Notes: generated from the sequence alone by a model not told the origin. A stretch of 64,000 nucleotides of DNA from Arthrobacter gallicola (GCF_014836775.1 NZ_JACSQD010000008.1:62001-126000), one strand, 5' to 3'. Positions 9,201 through 17,402 are shown, numbered from the stretch's first letter. Numbers and translations are program-made.

Positions 9201-9785
9201 CCGCGCAGCTGGCCCCTCACCGGGCGCCCGGGCCGGTCCGGGGGCCGGCGAGGTGAGGTCTTCCCAGCGGAAATCGGTGACGCCGCCGGATTCCCAGTCC
9301 GTCCGCAGGCGCCCGTAGGTGACAGATGCAATCCGCCGCCCGTCATCCAGCGGCCAGTCTTCGCGGAGGTGGGACTCCTTAACGAATCCGGAGCGCAGCA
9401 GCGTTTTGCGCATGGCAATGTTGTCCTCCCGGGTTTTCCCCGCGAGGCGGCGCAGATGGGGGTAGTCCGTAAAGACTCTTCCGGTGAGCGCCTGCAGCAC
9501 CGGAACTCCCTTGCCTTCGCCCCGGTGCTGCTCGACCAGCCGCAGGTCAAAAACAGCACAGTCGCTTTCGAGGTCCTCCAGGATCACCAGGCCCAGGCGC
9601 TGGTTTTCGCCAAAGACCCAGAAAGTGCGCACGCCGTCGGAATCGAACCGGCCTTCAAGCAGCAACCGGCGGACCAGGTCTTCGGACGGCTCGGTGATGA
9701 GATGGTAAGGAAAGCGGTTGGTGGTCAGGAACCGGACCAGCTCTTCCTCATCCTTGTCCGACAGCGGGGCGAAAGTAACGTCCAT
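9198..9785 (-). CDS. GNAT-family N-acetyltransferase
   Basis: A 195-residue RimJ/RimL-like acetyltransferase. The acetyl-CoA site is less classical than usual: the Q-x-x-G-x-G/A motif appears as EQHRGEGKGVPVL near residue 90, followed by the late helix motif NIAMRKTLLRSGFVKE that is typical of RimJ/RimL-type enzymes. The C-terminal 15 residues are Pro/Ala/Gly-rich. The start is ATG 9785. It is divergent from purU, and its 3' end carries the glyA promoter. The substrate is unknown. Confidence 0.83.
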   Translation of the reverse strand: MDVTFAPLSDKDEEELVRFLTTNRFPYHLITEPSEDLVRRLLLEGRFDSDGVRTFWVFGENQRLGLVILEDLESDCAVFDLRLVEQHRGEGKGVPVLQALTGRVFTDYPHLRRLAGKTREDNIAMRKTLLRSGFVKESHLREDWPLDDGRRIASVTYGRLRTDWESGGVTDFRWEDLTSPAPGPARAPGEGPAAR

Positions 9786-9830
9786 TCACCCAGCGTAGGC
9801 CAGGCCCTCCCGGGCGGTAACCTAGTCAGG

Positions 9831-10730
9831 GTGACCGTAAATGCTTCCGCCGGACTGCCGGCAACCGACTCAGCCGCCAATTCCCGACCTGCTTCCTACA
9901 CGCTGACGCTGTCCTGTCCGGACCGTCCGGGAATCGTGCATGCCGTTTCCGGGGCCCTGGCGGCCGCAGCGGGAAACATTACCGAATCACAGCAGTACGG
10001 CAGTCCGGACACCGGATCCTTCTTTATGCGGGTGGATTTCACCGCACCGGGCTCCTACGAGGAAACACGCGCTCCCCTGGAACCGGTAGCGGAAGCCTTT
10101 GGCATGGAGTGGGAGCTGCACCGTGCGGGGGTTCCGGTCCGGACCCTGATCATGGCGTCCAAGGACGGGCACTGCCTCAATGACCTGTTGTTCCAGCAGC
10201 GGGCCGGCAACCTGCCGATCGAGATTCCGGCAATCGTCTCGAATCACAAGGACCTGGCTGGCCTGGCGGAGTTCTACGGTGTGCCGTTCCACCACATCCC
10301 GGTCACCGCGGACACCAAAGCGGCCGCCGAAGACCAGCTCCGCTCCCTGATGCAGGACCTGGACATTGAACTGGTTGTCCTGGCCCGCTACATGCAGATC
10401 CTCAGCAATGAGCTGTGCAGCGACCTGTCCGGGCGTGCCATCAACATCCACCATTCCTTCCTGCCCTCCTTCAAGGGTGCGCGTCCCTATCACCAGGCCC
10501 ACACCCGCGGTGTGAAGCTGATCGGCGCGACGGCGCACTATGTCACCGCGGACCTTGACGAAGGGCCGATCATTGAGCAGGAAGTCATCCGGGTGGATCA
10601 CTCCCGCACCGCTGCCCGCCTTGCTGCGCTGGGCGCGGGAGTCGAGGGACGGACCCTGGTCAAAGCCGTCCAGTGGCATGCCGAGCACCGGGTCCTGCTC
10701 GACGGCGGACGCACTATCGTCTTCAACTAG
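9831..10730 (+). CDS. purU: Formyltetrahydrofolate deformylase
   Basis: PurU hydrolyses 10-formyl-THF to formate and THF, balancing one-carbon pools against purine synthesis. The 299-residue protein has an N-terminal ACT domain (YTLTLSCPDRPGIVHAVSG, ligand control by glycine or methionine in known enzymes) and a C-terminal formyltransferase domain with the catalytic Asn-His of INIHHSFLPSF and GATAHYVTADLDEGPI. The start is GTG 9831. A TAACCT box ends about 7 bases upstream and there is no ribosome site, so the transcript may be leaderless. The frame is open far upstream, but that part is only the antisense of the GNAT gene. Confidence 0.93.
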   Translation: MTVNASAGLPATDSAANSRPASYTLTLSCPDRPGIVHAVSGALAAAAGNITESQQYGSPDTGSFFMRVDFTAPGSYEETRAPLEPVAEAFGMEWELHRAGVPVRTLIMASKDGHCLNDLLFQQRAGNLPIEIPAIVSNHKDLAGLAEFYGVPFHHIPVTADTKAAAEDQLRSLMQDLDIELVVLARYMQILSNELCSDLSGRAINIHHSFLPSFKGARPYHQAHTRGVKLIGATAHYVTADLDEGPIIEQEVIRVDHSRTAARLAALGAGVEGRTLVKAVQWHAEHRVLLDGGRTIVFN

Positions 10731-10769
10731 GGTTCAGCCGGCCCGCCGGCGGCCCGTTACAGTTGTCGC

Positions 10770-11294
10770 ATGGCTCACATAGTTACCCTCCGCGGAAAAA
10801 CACCCGTCACTGATTCCAGCGTGTTCCTGGCTCCAACGGCGTCGCTGATTGGCGACGTCGAACTCGGCGCGGGTGCCAGCGCCTTCTACGGCGTGTGTGT
10901 CCGGGGCGACTCCAACTCGATCCGGGTCGGGGCGGGAACGAATCTGCAGGACAACGTGGTGCTGCATGCCGATCCGGGTTTTCCCACGACTGTCGGTGAG
11001 CGGGTCAGCGTTGGACACAACGCCGTCGTCCACGGCTGCACCGTCGAAGATGACTGTCTGATTGGCATGAGTGCCACCATCATGAACGGAGCCGTGATCG
11101 GCGCCGGTTCGCTGGTGGCTGCCGGGGCAGTGGTCCTCGAGGGCACCCAGGTTCCGCCGCGCTCCCTCGTGGCCGGTGTGCCTGCCAAGGTCCGGCGTGC
11201 GCTCACCGATGAGGAGTTCGCCTCGGTTCAGCGCAATGCCGAACATTATCTGGAGACGGCTGCCGCCCACCGGGAAGCCGTGCAGACACTCTAA
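10770..11294 (+). CDS. Gamma-class carbonic anhydrase family protein
   Basis: A 174-residue left-handed beta-helix protein built of hexapeptide repeats (for example IGDVEL, IRVGAG, IGAGSLVAAG). The metal ligands expected for the gamma class are present: His in VVLHAD and two His in VGHNAVVHGC. The family members (CaiE/YrdA/PaaY types) range from carbonic anhydrases to thioesterases. A C-terminal helix (SVQRNAEHYLETAAAH) caps the trimer. It follows purU by 40 bases on the same strand. Enzymatic activity is not certain from sequence. Confidence 0.88.
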   Translation: MAHIVTLRGKTPVTDSSVFLAPTASLIGDVELGAGASAFYGVCVRGDSNSIRVGAGTNLQDNVVLHADPGFPTTVGERVSVGHNAVVHGCTVEDDCLIGMSATIMNGAVIGAGSLVAAGAVVLEGTQVPPRSLVAGVPAKVRRALTDEEFASVQRNAEHYLETAAAHREAVQTL

Positions 11295-11331
11295 ACCTCG
11301 CCCATCGGCGAAATTGTTTCCTAAAGGACCC

Positions 11332-11367
11332 TTGCTAAAGACTTCTTTATCAAGAATGCTTTAGCAA
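11332..11367. promoter_or_regulatory. Inverted repeat operator at the start of the winged-helix/MFS operon
   Basis: TTGCTAAAG (11332-11340) and CTTTAGCAA (11359-11367) are perfect 9-base inverted arms 18 bases apart. The right arm ends on the first base of the regulator's start codon. The left arm contains a possible -35 TTGCTA and the right arm a possible -10 (AATGCT) at 17-base spacing, so a protein bound here would block RNA polymerase. A third CTAAAG lies at 11321. The DNA is AT-rich relative to its surroundings. Confidence 0.65.
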
Positions 11368-12023
11368 TGTCACCGGAACAATCTGGCTCCTCAGCCCCAC
11401 TGCCGCCCGAAGGTGTCACTTATCGTGGCCCATCCAGCGAGCAGGTCATTAGTGATCCCATTCGGATTCGTGCACTTGCCCACCCCGTCCGCTTGGAACT
11501 CCTCGACTATCTGGACGACGCAGGGCAAGCCACCGCGACGGAATGCGCAGCGGCGACCGGTGAGTCCGTCGCGAGCTGCTCCTACCATCTGCGCATGCTG
11601 GCTAAACATGGATACATCGAGCAGGCTGACCAGCAAGGGCGGGAAAAACCGTGGAAGGTCGTTTCACACGGCCGATCTTCCGTCATCGACCGGAATGCGC
11701 CGGGGTCCGTGCACGCTGTGTCTGCGATGGCGAGTATGTTCGTCCATCGTCAGCTGGACCGCGTTCAGTCGTGGCTGCAGCGTGCTTCTGAACTGCCGGT
11801 GGAAGACATCGATGTCTCCACCATTACGAGCTCACGGTTCTATGCGACCCATGAGGAGATCCGCCAGTTCCGGGAAGAGGTCTGGGAACTAGCCCGTCGT
11901 TTCGACGGACGGCGGAACCATCCGGAGCTGTGGCCGGAAGGGTCGGTGCCCGTACAGCTCTTCGCCGTGGTCAATATTGACCCGGACCAGCCGGTGCACG
12001 AAGCCAATCGGGAAGCGGGCTGA
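11367..12023 (+). CDS. ArsR-like winged-helix transcriptional regulator
   Basis: A 218-residue protein whose first half is a winged helix-turn-helix: ALAHPVRLELLDYLDDAGQ, then ATECAAATGESVASCSYHLRMLAKHGYIEQ, the ArsR/HTH_20 pattern. The C-terminal half (about 90-218) is helical and acidic and may sense a ligand; it has no Cys-based metal site. It lies one base upstream of an MFS exporter, a common drug-repressor layout. The palindrome on its start codon suggests autorepression. There is no ribosome site, so the transcript may be leaderless. Confidence 0.87.
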   Translation: MSPEQSGSSAPLPPEGVTYRGPSSEQVISDPIRIRALAHPVRLELLDYLDDAGQATATECAAATGESVASCSYHLRMLAKHGYIEQADQQGREKPWKVVSHGRSSVIDRNAPGSVHAVSAMASMFVHRQLDRVQSWLQRASELPVEDIDVSTITSSRFYATHEEIRQFREEVWELARRFDGRRNHPELWPEGSVPVQLFAVVNIDPDQPVHEANREAG

Positions 12024-12024
12024 G

Positions 12025-13344
12025 GTGGCAGCCGGAAGTACGGGCTCAGAGCACCCGGTACCCGCTCCTAGCCCGACGGCGGCCAAGGCACTGGGACCGG
12101 AAGCAAACGGCATCGGCACAAACCGCGACGCGTTGAGGGTCCCAGCCTTCCGCGGTCTCACCCTGGCCTGGGTATTCACCAACTTCGGCAACTCGGCTCT
12201 CTTCCTGACGGCGGCCATCTGGGTCAAGCAGCTCACCGGAAGCGATGCGGCAGCTGGACTTGTGTTCGTGGCACTCGGCCTCCCGGCGCTCCTGGCGCCC
12301 CTGATAGGTCAGCTTGCAGACCGGTTCCGGCGAAAACCACTGCTGGTAATCAACAACTTCTGCTCGGCAACCGTTGTACTGGTTCTTCTTTTCGTCCAGA
12401 CATCCGCCCACCTCTGGCTGGTCTACGTCGTCATTTTCACCTACGCGACATCGAACTACGTGACTACTGCAGCCCAATCCGGCCTGCTGCGCGATATGCT
12501 TACTGACCGTCTTCTCGCACCAGCCAATGGGCTCCTGAGCAGCGTCAATCAGGGATTGCGGATTATTTCTCCGCTCATCGGTGCAGGCATGCTCAGCCTC
12601 TGGGGTATGCAGGCGGTAGTACTGCTGACCAGCCTCTGCTTTGTCGTGACGGCTCTGATCCTCATAACGCTAAAAGTTCAGGAATCCGACCCCGGTGCGG
12701 AAGCCGAAGATAATTTCTGGCAGAGCACAACGGCCGGCCTGCGTTTCCTGGCCCACCATCAGCTCCTGGCACCAGCCATGCTCTGCCTCAGCATCGCCAT
12801 CGGCGCCACCGGCATCCTGAACGTCACTATTTTCGCTACCGTAGAGCAAGGCCTTGGCATGCCACCCGAATTCCTTAGCGTGCTGGTCAGCGTCCAAGGC
12901 GCCATGGCTATCGCCGGAGGGTTCACCGCCAGCATCCTCATCCGAAAATTCGGTATCCGCACCGTCATCATCCTCGGAGTGGCACTGCTCGCCGCCGCTG
13001 TCCTGGCATCTGCCATACCGTCCGTGCCTGTCGTCTTGACGGGTTCCGTCCTGACGGGACTCGGCGTCACATGGACAGTCATTGCTTTCATCACCCTGCG
13101 CCAAACCGAAAGTCCCGCCCGCCTGCAAGGGCGAACCTCAGCCGCAACCAGCATGCTCATAAACGTTCCCCAAGTCGGAGCCAACATGATCGCAGCGGCG
13201 CTGATCAGCTCGATCGATTACCGGGCCCTCATCATCACCACGAGCGTTGTCTGCCTGGCAGGAGCTCTTCCGCTCCTGCTGCGCCGCTCATCCGTGCAGA
13301 CGCGGGGGGCCGGCGGCCCAGGCGGCGGACCCGGCCGGCATTGA
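12025..13344 (+). CDS. MFS transporter (drug-exporter type)
   Basis: A 439-residue major facilitator protein with twelve predicted helices. The MFS signature between helices 2 and 3 is seen as GQLADRFRRKPLLVINN. A Pro/Ala-rich N-terminal tail of about 40 residues precedes helix 1 (GLTLAWVFTNFGNSALF), which resembles the enterobactin/macrolide exporter group. The start is GTG 12025, one base after the regulator's stop. The linked regulator suggests substrate-induced efflux. Substrate not deducible. Confidence 0.88.
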   Translation: MAAGSTGSEHPVPAPSPTAAKALGPEANGIGTNRDALRVPAFRGLTLAWVFTNFGNSALFLTAAIWVKQLTGSDAAAGLVFVALGLPALLAPLIGQLADRFRRKPLLVINNFCSATVVLVLLFVQTSAHLWLVYVVIFTYATSNYVTTAAQSGLLRDMLTDRLLAPANGLLSSVNQGLRIISPLIGAGMLSLWGMQAVVLLTSLCFVVTALILITLKVQESDPGAEAEDNFWQSTTAGLRFLAHHQLLAPAMLCLSIAIGATGILNVTIFATVEQGLGMPPEFLSVLVSVQGAMAIAGGFTASILIRKFGIRTVIILGVALLAAAVLASAIPSVPVVLTGSVLTGLGVTWTVIAFITLRQTESPARLQGRTSAATSMLINVPQVGANMIAAALISSIDYRALIITTSVVCLAGALPLLLRRSSVQTRGAGGPGGGPGRH

Positions 13345-13348
13345 GTAA

Positions 13349-13379
13349 TCCGCAGGGACTGGGCAGCAGGTCCCGCGGA
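13349..13379 (+). terminator. Hairpin terminator after the MFS gene
   Basis: TCCGCaGGGAC and GTCCCGCGGA pair with one bulge, starting 5 bases past the MFS stop. No U-tract follows. It probably ends the regulator-MFS transcript. Confidence 0.5.
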
Positions 13380-13416
13380 CCATAAGGTAGTTCTATTGCC
13401 GAGACACTAGCTGGCC

Positions 13417-13440
13417 AAGCCACTGATTAAGCCACTGATT
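13417..13440. repeat. Perfect 12-bp tandem duplication
   Basis: AAGCCACTGATT occurs twice head to tail just upstream of the oxidoreductase gene (15 bases before its ATG). It could be a direct-repeat binding site or a slippage product. Confidence 0.8.
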
Positions 13441-13454
13441 GAGAGCCGAGGACT

Positions 13455-14579
13455 ATGAGCGCCCCGCAGTACATTCACACACCGCCGTGTGTCCTTCAAG
13501 GGGCGCCCAGCCCGGTCCAGGCCACCGGCCGCATCCTGAGATGGGGTGTCGTAGCCACCGGGCACATCGCCGGCCGGGTCACCGAGGACATCGCCCGCCT
13601 CGAGGATGCTGTCCTGCAGGCCGTCAGTTCGCGCTCTGAGGGAACGGCGGTGGACTTCGCAGACCGCTTCGGGTTCGCGGCCAGTTACTTCGACGACCCG
13701 GTCCGGGGGAAAGGCTACCGCCAGCTTTTCGATGATCCGGACGTCGACGTCGTCTACATTGCCTCTCCGCATGCCCAGCACTACGAGCTGACCCGGGAAG
13801 CGCTCGAAGCCGGCAAACACGTGCTCTGCGAAAAGTCGATCACGATCAACGCCGCCGAGCTGGCCGACCTGCTGGAGGTCGCCGCCCACAACGGGGTGTT
13901 CCTTATGGAAGCGGTCTGGACCCGGTTCCTCCCCTGCATCAACCGGCTGTGGGAAATTCTGTCCAGCGGCGAACTGGGCACCATCCACTGGGTGCAGGCC
14001 GATCTTGGTTTCCCGGCACCCTACGATCCGGCAAGCCGGTTGTGGGATCCGGCAGCCGGCGGAGGGGCACTCCTGGATCTCGCGGTCTATCCCCTGACGC
14101 TCGCCGTCGGGGCGCTGGGCTTCCCGCAGAGTGTGCGGGCCACTGGGTCCGTGAACCAGGACGGTGTAGACACCCAGAACGCCCTGACCCTGAATTACGC
14201 TTCCGGTGCCCACGCCCAGCTGACCTCATCCCTGCTGTCCTCCGGCCCCCGCACGGCGACGATCTCCGGGAGTGAGGGCTGGGTCCGCACCGGGGCGCCG
14301 CTGCACAACCCCGTGGAACTGCATATCCAGCAGCATCTGGGCGAGGCACGGATGGAACGTTTCCAGCAGGTGGGTAACGGCTACACCTACGAGCTCCGGG
14401 AAGTCACCCGCTGCATTCAGGAAGGGCTGCATGAGAGCCCCACCATGCCGTGGGCGGATTCGCTCAAGACCATGCAGCTCTTTGACGAGGTGCGGGCACA
14501 GCTGGGCGTTCATTACCCCAACGACGACGCCCTCCCGCCTGCGCTGCATACCCTGAGCAAGCTCCCCGGCTCCGCTTAG
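13455..14579 (+). CDS. Gfo/Idh/MocA family oxidoreductase
   Basis: A 374-residue NAD(P)-dependent oxidoreductase. After about 28 extra N-terminal residues comes the Rossmann fold (LRWGVVATGHIAGRVTEDI), then SPHAQHYELTREALEAGKHVLCEKSI with the conserved Glu-Lys of the nicotinamide site, and the GALLDLAVYPLTLA segment of the C-terminal alpha/beta domain. The family includes dihydrodiol, scyllo-inositol and glucose-fructose oxidoreductases; this one is nearest in pattern to the dihydrodiol dehydrogenase/sugar type. No pathway genes sit next to it, so the substrate is unknown. Confidence 0.9.
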   Translation: MSAPQYIHTPPCVLQGAPSPVQATGRILRWGVVATGHIAGRVTEDIARLEDAVLQAVSSRSEGTAVDFADRFGFAASYFDDPVRGKGYRQLFDDPDVDVVYIASPHAQHYELTREALEAGKHVLCEKSITINAAELADLLEVAAHNGVFLMEAVWTRFLPCINRLWEILSSGELGTIHWVQADLGFPAPYDPASRLWDPAAGGGALLDLAVYPLTLAVGALGFPQSVRATGSVNQDGVDTQNALTLNYASGAHAQLTSSLLSSGPRTATISGSEGWVRTGAPLHNPVELHIQQHLGEARMERFQQVGNGYTYELREVTRCIQEGLHESPTMPWADSLKTMQLFDEVRAQLGVHYPNDDALPPALHTLSKLPGSA

Positions 14580-14674
14580 GTTCGGCTCCGGTCAGTCTCG
14601 ACTCCGGTCAGTTTTCCCGCTGTAGTTTACTTCCCGCTGCGGTTTACGGGGGCTGGTTTCTTTGTGGGTGGGTG

Positions 14675-14869
14675 TTACCCGCCCAGTCCGCCAAGACCGC
14701 CGGAGAACTTACCGATCAGATCCTGCGGGTTGATTCCAAATTTGCTCAGGAGGCCCGAGTCCTTGTCCGTGTCCACCTGGTCCGGCAATTCGGACTCAGC
14801 CTGGCTGGCCTGTTCATTGCTGCCCTTGCTTTTCAGGAAGTCGATGATCTGCTGCTTTCCGATCTGCAT
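14675..14869 (-). CDS. Conserved small acidic protein
   Basis: A 64-residue protein with a perfect ribosome site (AAGGAG, 7 bases before ATG). It starts with a short helix (IGKQQIIDFLKSKG), has an acidic middle (ESELPDQVDTDKDSG) and ends in a Gly/Leu/Phe-rich tail (LIGKFSGGLGGLGG). There is no signal peptide or membrane helix. The composition and pattern look like a real conserved actinobacterial small protein, but I cannot name a family or function. A perfect palindrome lies 25 bases upstream. Confidence 0.75.
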   Translation of the reverse strand: MQIGKQQIIDFLKSKGSNEQASQAESELPDQVDTDKDSGLLSKFGINPQDLIGKFSGGLGGLGG

Positions 14870-14894
14870 CTTTGGCTCCTTACAGTGACGTGGC

Positions 14895-14916
14895 GGGAGG
14901 CCTCAAGAGGCCTCCC
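14895..14916. promoter_or_regulatory. Perfect 22-bp palindrome between divergent genes
   Basis: GGGAGGCCTC-AA-GAGGCCTCCC has perfect 10-base arms around two bases. It lies 25 bases upstream of the small-protein ATG and 124 bases upstream of the GCS2 gene. There is no U-tract in either direction and no gene ends here, so an operator or leader hairpin is more likely than a terminator. Confidence 0.6.
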
Positions 14917-15039
14917 CTCTGCTCCCCTTCCACGAGGGTAGGCACACGAACCTGCCCCAGAACAGTCCCCGGACAAATCAAGCCAGACCCAGGCCCCGGC
15001 AGGCTATACAACATCCCGCAGCCGTGGTTTCCTTCATCC

Positions 15040-16509
15040 ATGGGCGCAGAAGTCTCCTCCAAGTCCTTCAGCCGCGAACAGCGGACCCGCTACCGTGCCC
15101 GGCTGCTGGAAAACCTGGATACGTTTGCCGGCTTCCTCGGCACTGCTGACTTCGCTGATTCGGCAACCATCGGCGTCGAGCTTGAACTTAACCTGACCAA
15201 TGACGACTTCACTCCCGCCCTGCGCAATGCCTCTGTCCTGGAACAGATTGCCGATCCGGCGTTCCAGACCGAGATGGGTGCCTTCAACATCGAGATGAAC
15301 CATCCCGCGCTTTCCATCCGGGGCGCGGGGCTGAGAGACCTGGAGGAGAGCCTTCGGCGCCAGCTGAACCGGGCCGACGAGCTGGCAGCGAAGGCCGAAG
15401 CAAACATCCTGATGGTGGGCATCCTCCCCACCCTGACTCCCTCCGTGCTCGACGGAGATGCCTGGATCAGCTCCGGGGTGCGGTACGCGGCCTTGAACAC
15501 CTCGGTCCTGCAGGCCAGGGGCGAGGACGTTCATCTGTCCCTCGCCGGAGTGGAAACGCTGTCCCTCTATGCCGCGAACATCGCTCCAGAGGCTGCCTGT
15601 ACGTCGCTGCAGCTGCATCTGGAAGTCAGCCCTGCTGACTTCGCTCCCGCCTGGAATGCGGCTCAGCTCATTGCCGGTCCGCAGGTAGCCCTGGCCGCAA
15701 ACTCCCCCGTTTTTATGGAGCGGGTTCTGTGGCAGGAAACGCGTATTGAACTGTTCAAGCAAGCCATCGATACCCGGCCGCCGGAAATGCGGAATCAAGG
15801 TGTCCGGCCGAGGGTCTGGTTCGGTGAACGCTGGATCACCTCCATGTTCGATCTTTTTGAGGAGAACGTCCGCTATTTCCCGGCCCTGCTGCCAGAGGTT
15901 TCCAGTTCGGGTTCCGGATCCACCTCATCAGGTGCCCCGCTGCTGCCGGAACTTCGTCTGCACAACGGCACTGTCTACCGCTGGAACCGGCCCATCTACG
16001 ATCCCGGCACCCACACCCCGAACCTGCGGCTGGAAAACCGCGCCCTGCCTGCCGGGCCCACGGTCCTGGATGTCACCGCCAACGCCGCGTTCTTCTACGG
16101 CCTGCTTCACACCCTGCGCACGGCTGACCGTCCATTGTGGACCCGGATGGCATTCAAAACGGCCACGGATAATTTTCTGGCATGTTCCCGCCTGGGTCTG
16201 GATGCATCGGTCTACTGGCCGGGTATCGGTGATATTCCGGTGGCGGAGCTCGTGGTCCGGCATCTGGTCCCCCTGGCAGCGGAGGGATTGCAGGAACTTG
16301 GTGTGGATGAAGCCTGCATCGCCCGGTACCTCGGCGTCATCGGGGAACGGGCGCGCAGTGAACAGAACGGTGCCTCCTGGCAGATCGCACTGCTGGGAAA
16401 ACTGGAGGCCGCGGGTTTCAGCAGGCCCGCAGCGCTCTCCGAGATGACCAGACAGTACTGGCACCATATGCACAGCAATGAGCCGGTGCATCTGTGGCCG
16501 CTCGACTAG
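15040..16509 (+). CDS. Glutamate-cysteine ligase family (GCS2) protein
   Basis: A 489-residue ATP-grasp-like carboxylate-amine ligase of the GCS2 family. The N-terminal core has TIGVELELNL, where the acidic residues bind metal-ATP, followed by EMGAFNIEMNHPAL and the central SLQLHLEVSP. The C-terminal region has RLENRALPAGPTVLDVTANAAFFYGLL. In other actinobacteria such genes encode EgtA-like or YbdK-like ligases; none of the ergothioneine genes lies nearby, so the product is uncertain. ATG 15040 is chosen since the conserved fold starts soon after; the frame is open further upstream. The end of the gene is partly duplicated downstream. Confidence 0.85.
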   Translation: MGAEVSSKSFSREQRTRYRARLLENLDTFAGFLGTADFADSATIGVELELNLTNDDFTPALRNASVLEQIADPAFQTEMGAFNIEMNHPALSIRGAGLRDLEESLRRQLNRADELAAKAEANILMVGILPTLTPSVLDGDAWISSGVRYAALNTSVLQARGEDVHLSLAGVETLSLYAANIAPEAACTSLQLHLEVSPADFAPAWNAAQLIAGPQVALAANSPVFMERVLWQETRIELFKQAIDTRPPEMRNQGVRPRVWFGERWITSMFDLFEENVRYFPALLPEVSSSGSGSTSSGAPLLPELRLHNGTVYRWNRPIYDPGTHTPNLRLENRALPAGPTVLDVTANAAFFYGLLHTLRTADRPLWTRMAFKTATDNFLACSRLGLDASVYWPGIGDIPVAELVVRHLVPLAAEGLQELGVDEACIARYLGVIGERARSEQNGASWQIALLGKLEAAGFSRPAALSEMTRQYWHHMHSNEPVHLWPLD

Positions 16510-16537
16510 GCAGAGAAACGGTGCATCTGTGGCCGCT
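16484..16537. repeat. 19-bp direct repeat spanning the end of the GCS2 gene
   Basis: CGGTGCATCTGTGGCCGCT at 16484-16502, in the last codons of the ligase, recurs exactly at 16519-16537, 35 bases on. It looks like a small tandem duplication of the gene terminus. Confidence 0.8.
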
Positions 16538-16633
16538 GACCAGGGCAGGGATGCAACCTGGGTTCTGCCACGGAGGGCATGCACCTGGACGGAACGAAAG
16601 TTGGAAAAACCGGAGCAGTTTTCGACGTGATGG

Positions 16634-16660
16634 CTGGCACTCTCCAAGTGAGAGTGCTAA
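16634..16660. promoter_or_regulatory. CIRCE element (HrcA operator)
   Basis: CTGGCACTC-N9-GAGTGCTAA matches the CIRCE consensus TTAGCACTC-N9-GAGTGCTAA at 16 of 18 arm positions with exact spacing. HrcA binding here would repress the downstream hsp20 gene until heat shock. Confidence 0.83.
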
Positions 16661-16671
16661 TCTAATTTCAT

Positions 16672-16692
16672 CTTGAGCGAGGTTGGCTCAAG
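16672..16692. promoter_or_regulatory. HAIR element (HspR operator)
   Basis: CTTGAGC-N7-GCTCAAG matches the HspR-associated inverted repeat (CTTGAGT-N7-ACTCAAG) except for the innermost base of each arm, where symmetry is kept. It lies 11 bases after the CIRCE element and about 100 bases before hsp20. Confidence 0.8.
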
Positions 16693-16788
16693 TTTGAACC
16701 CTTCATTTTTTCATTCTGGTTTTTCATTTCTGTCAGTGACGCACACAACCGCCCGCACCGGCGGGACGGTGAAAAGGAGTTGATGAGA

Positions 16789-17322
16789 ATGGCGATGAAA
16801 TTCGATCCCTTCCGCGAACTGGACCGTGTGGCAGGAGCCCTGCTGGACCCGCGGCAGAGGCTGCGCCTGATGCCGATTGACCTCTACCGCGAGGGCGACC
16901 ACTACATCATGAACGCAGACCTGCCGGGCATCGATCCGGGATCTGTTGATGTGGACGTTGACGGCCAGCTCCTGACCATCCGTGCCGAACGCACCATCCA
17001 GGCCCCCGAAGGCGCCACGTGGCTGACCCGGGAGCGCGAGTCCGGCAGCTTCCTGCGGCAGCTGAACCTCGGCCAGGGCATTGATATCGACGGAATTTCC
17101 GCCAAGTACGAGAACGGCGTGCTGAGCGTCTTCATCCCCGTCAGTGAACGGGCTAAGCCGCGGAAGATCGAAGTCTCCGCCCCTTCTACGGGCGGCGGAA
17201 ACATCATCCAGGGCGAGTCGACTTCCGCGCCGGCCAGTTCCTCAGCGGGCACCGGTTCCGGGTCGGGCACTTCCGGCTCTTCCGGCACTTCCCAGGGATT
17301 TTCCGAGGGCGCCGGCATCTAG
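16789..17322 (+). CDS. Hsp20/alpha-crystallin small heat shock protein
   Basis: A 177-residue holdase chaperone. The N-terminus KFDPFRELDRVAG is typical of actinobacterial Hsp20, followed by the alpha-crystallin domain (about 30-125) with DLPGIDPGSVDVDVDGQLL and YENGVLSVFIPV. A short I-E-V motif after KPRK could dock neighbouring subunits; beyond it is a low-complexity Ser/Gly tail of about 45 residues. ATG 16789 is nine bases from GGAG; ATG 16783 is only three away. Upstream CIRCE and HAIR elements point to control by HrcA and HspR. A strong terminator follows. Confidence 0.93.
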   Translation: MAMKFDPFRELDRVAGALLDPRQRLRLMPIDLYREGDHYIMNADLPGIDPGSVDVDVDGQLLTIRAERTIQAPEGATWLTRERESGSFLRQLNLGQGIDIDGISAKYENGVLSVFIPVSERAKPRKIEVSAPSTGGGNIIQGESTSAPASSSAGTGSGSGTSGSSGTSQGFSEGAGI

Positions 17323-17340
17323 CTGACAGCGCTTAAACAA

Positions 17341-17384
17341 AAAGGCAGCCCCGGTCCAACCGGACCGGGGCTGCCTTTTTGTTT
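17341..17384. terminator. Strong bidirectional rho-independent terminator
   Basis: Perfect 17-base arms (AAAGGCAGCCCCGGTCC and its complement) around AACC, with A-rich DNA on the left and TTTTTGTTT on the right. It serves hsp20 on the plus strand and icd on the minus strand. Confidence 0.95.
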
Positions 17385-17402
17385 AGTACGTAATACCGGG
17401 TT

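Noticed and set aside
14895..14916. The palindrome as a rho-independent terminator
   Set aside because: No gene ends near it and no T-tract follows on either strand.
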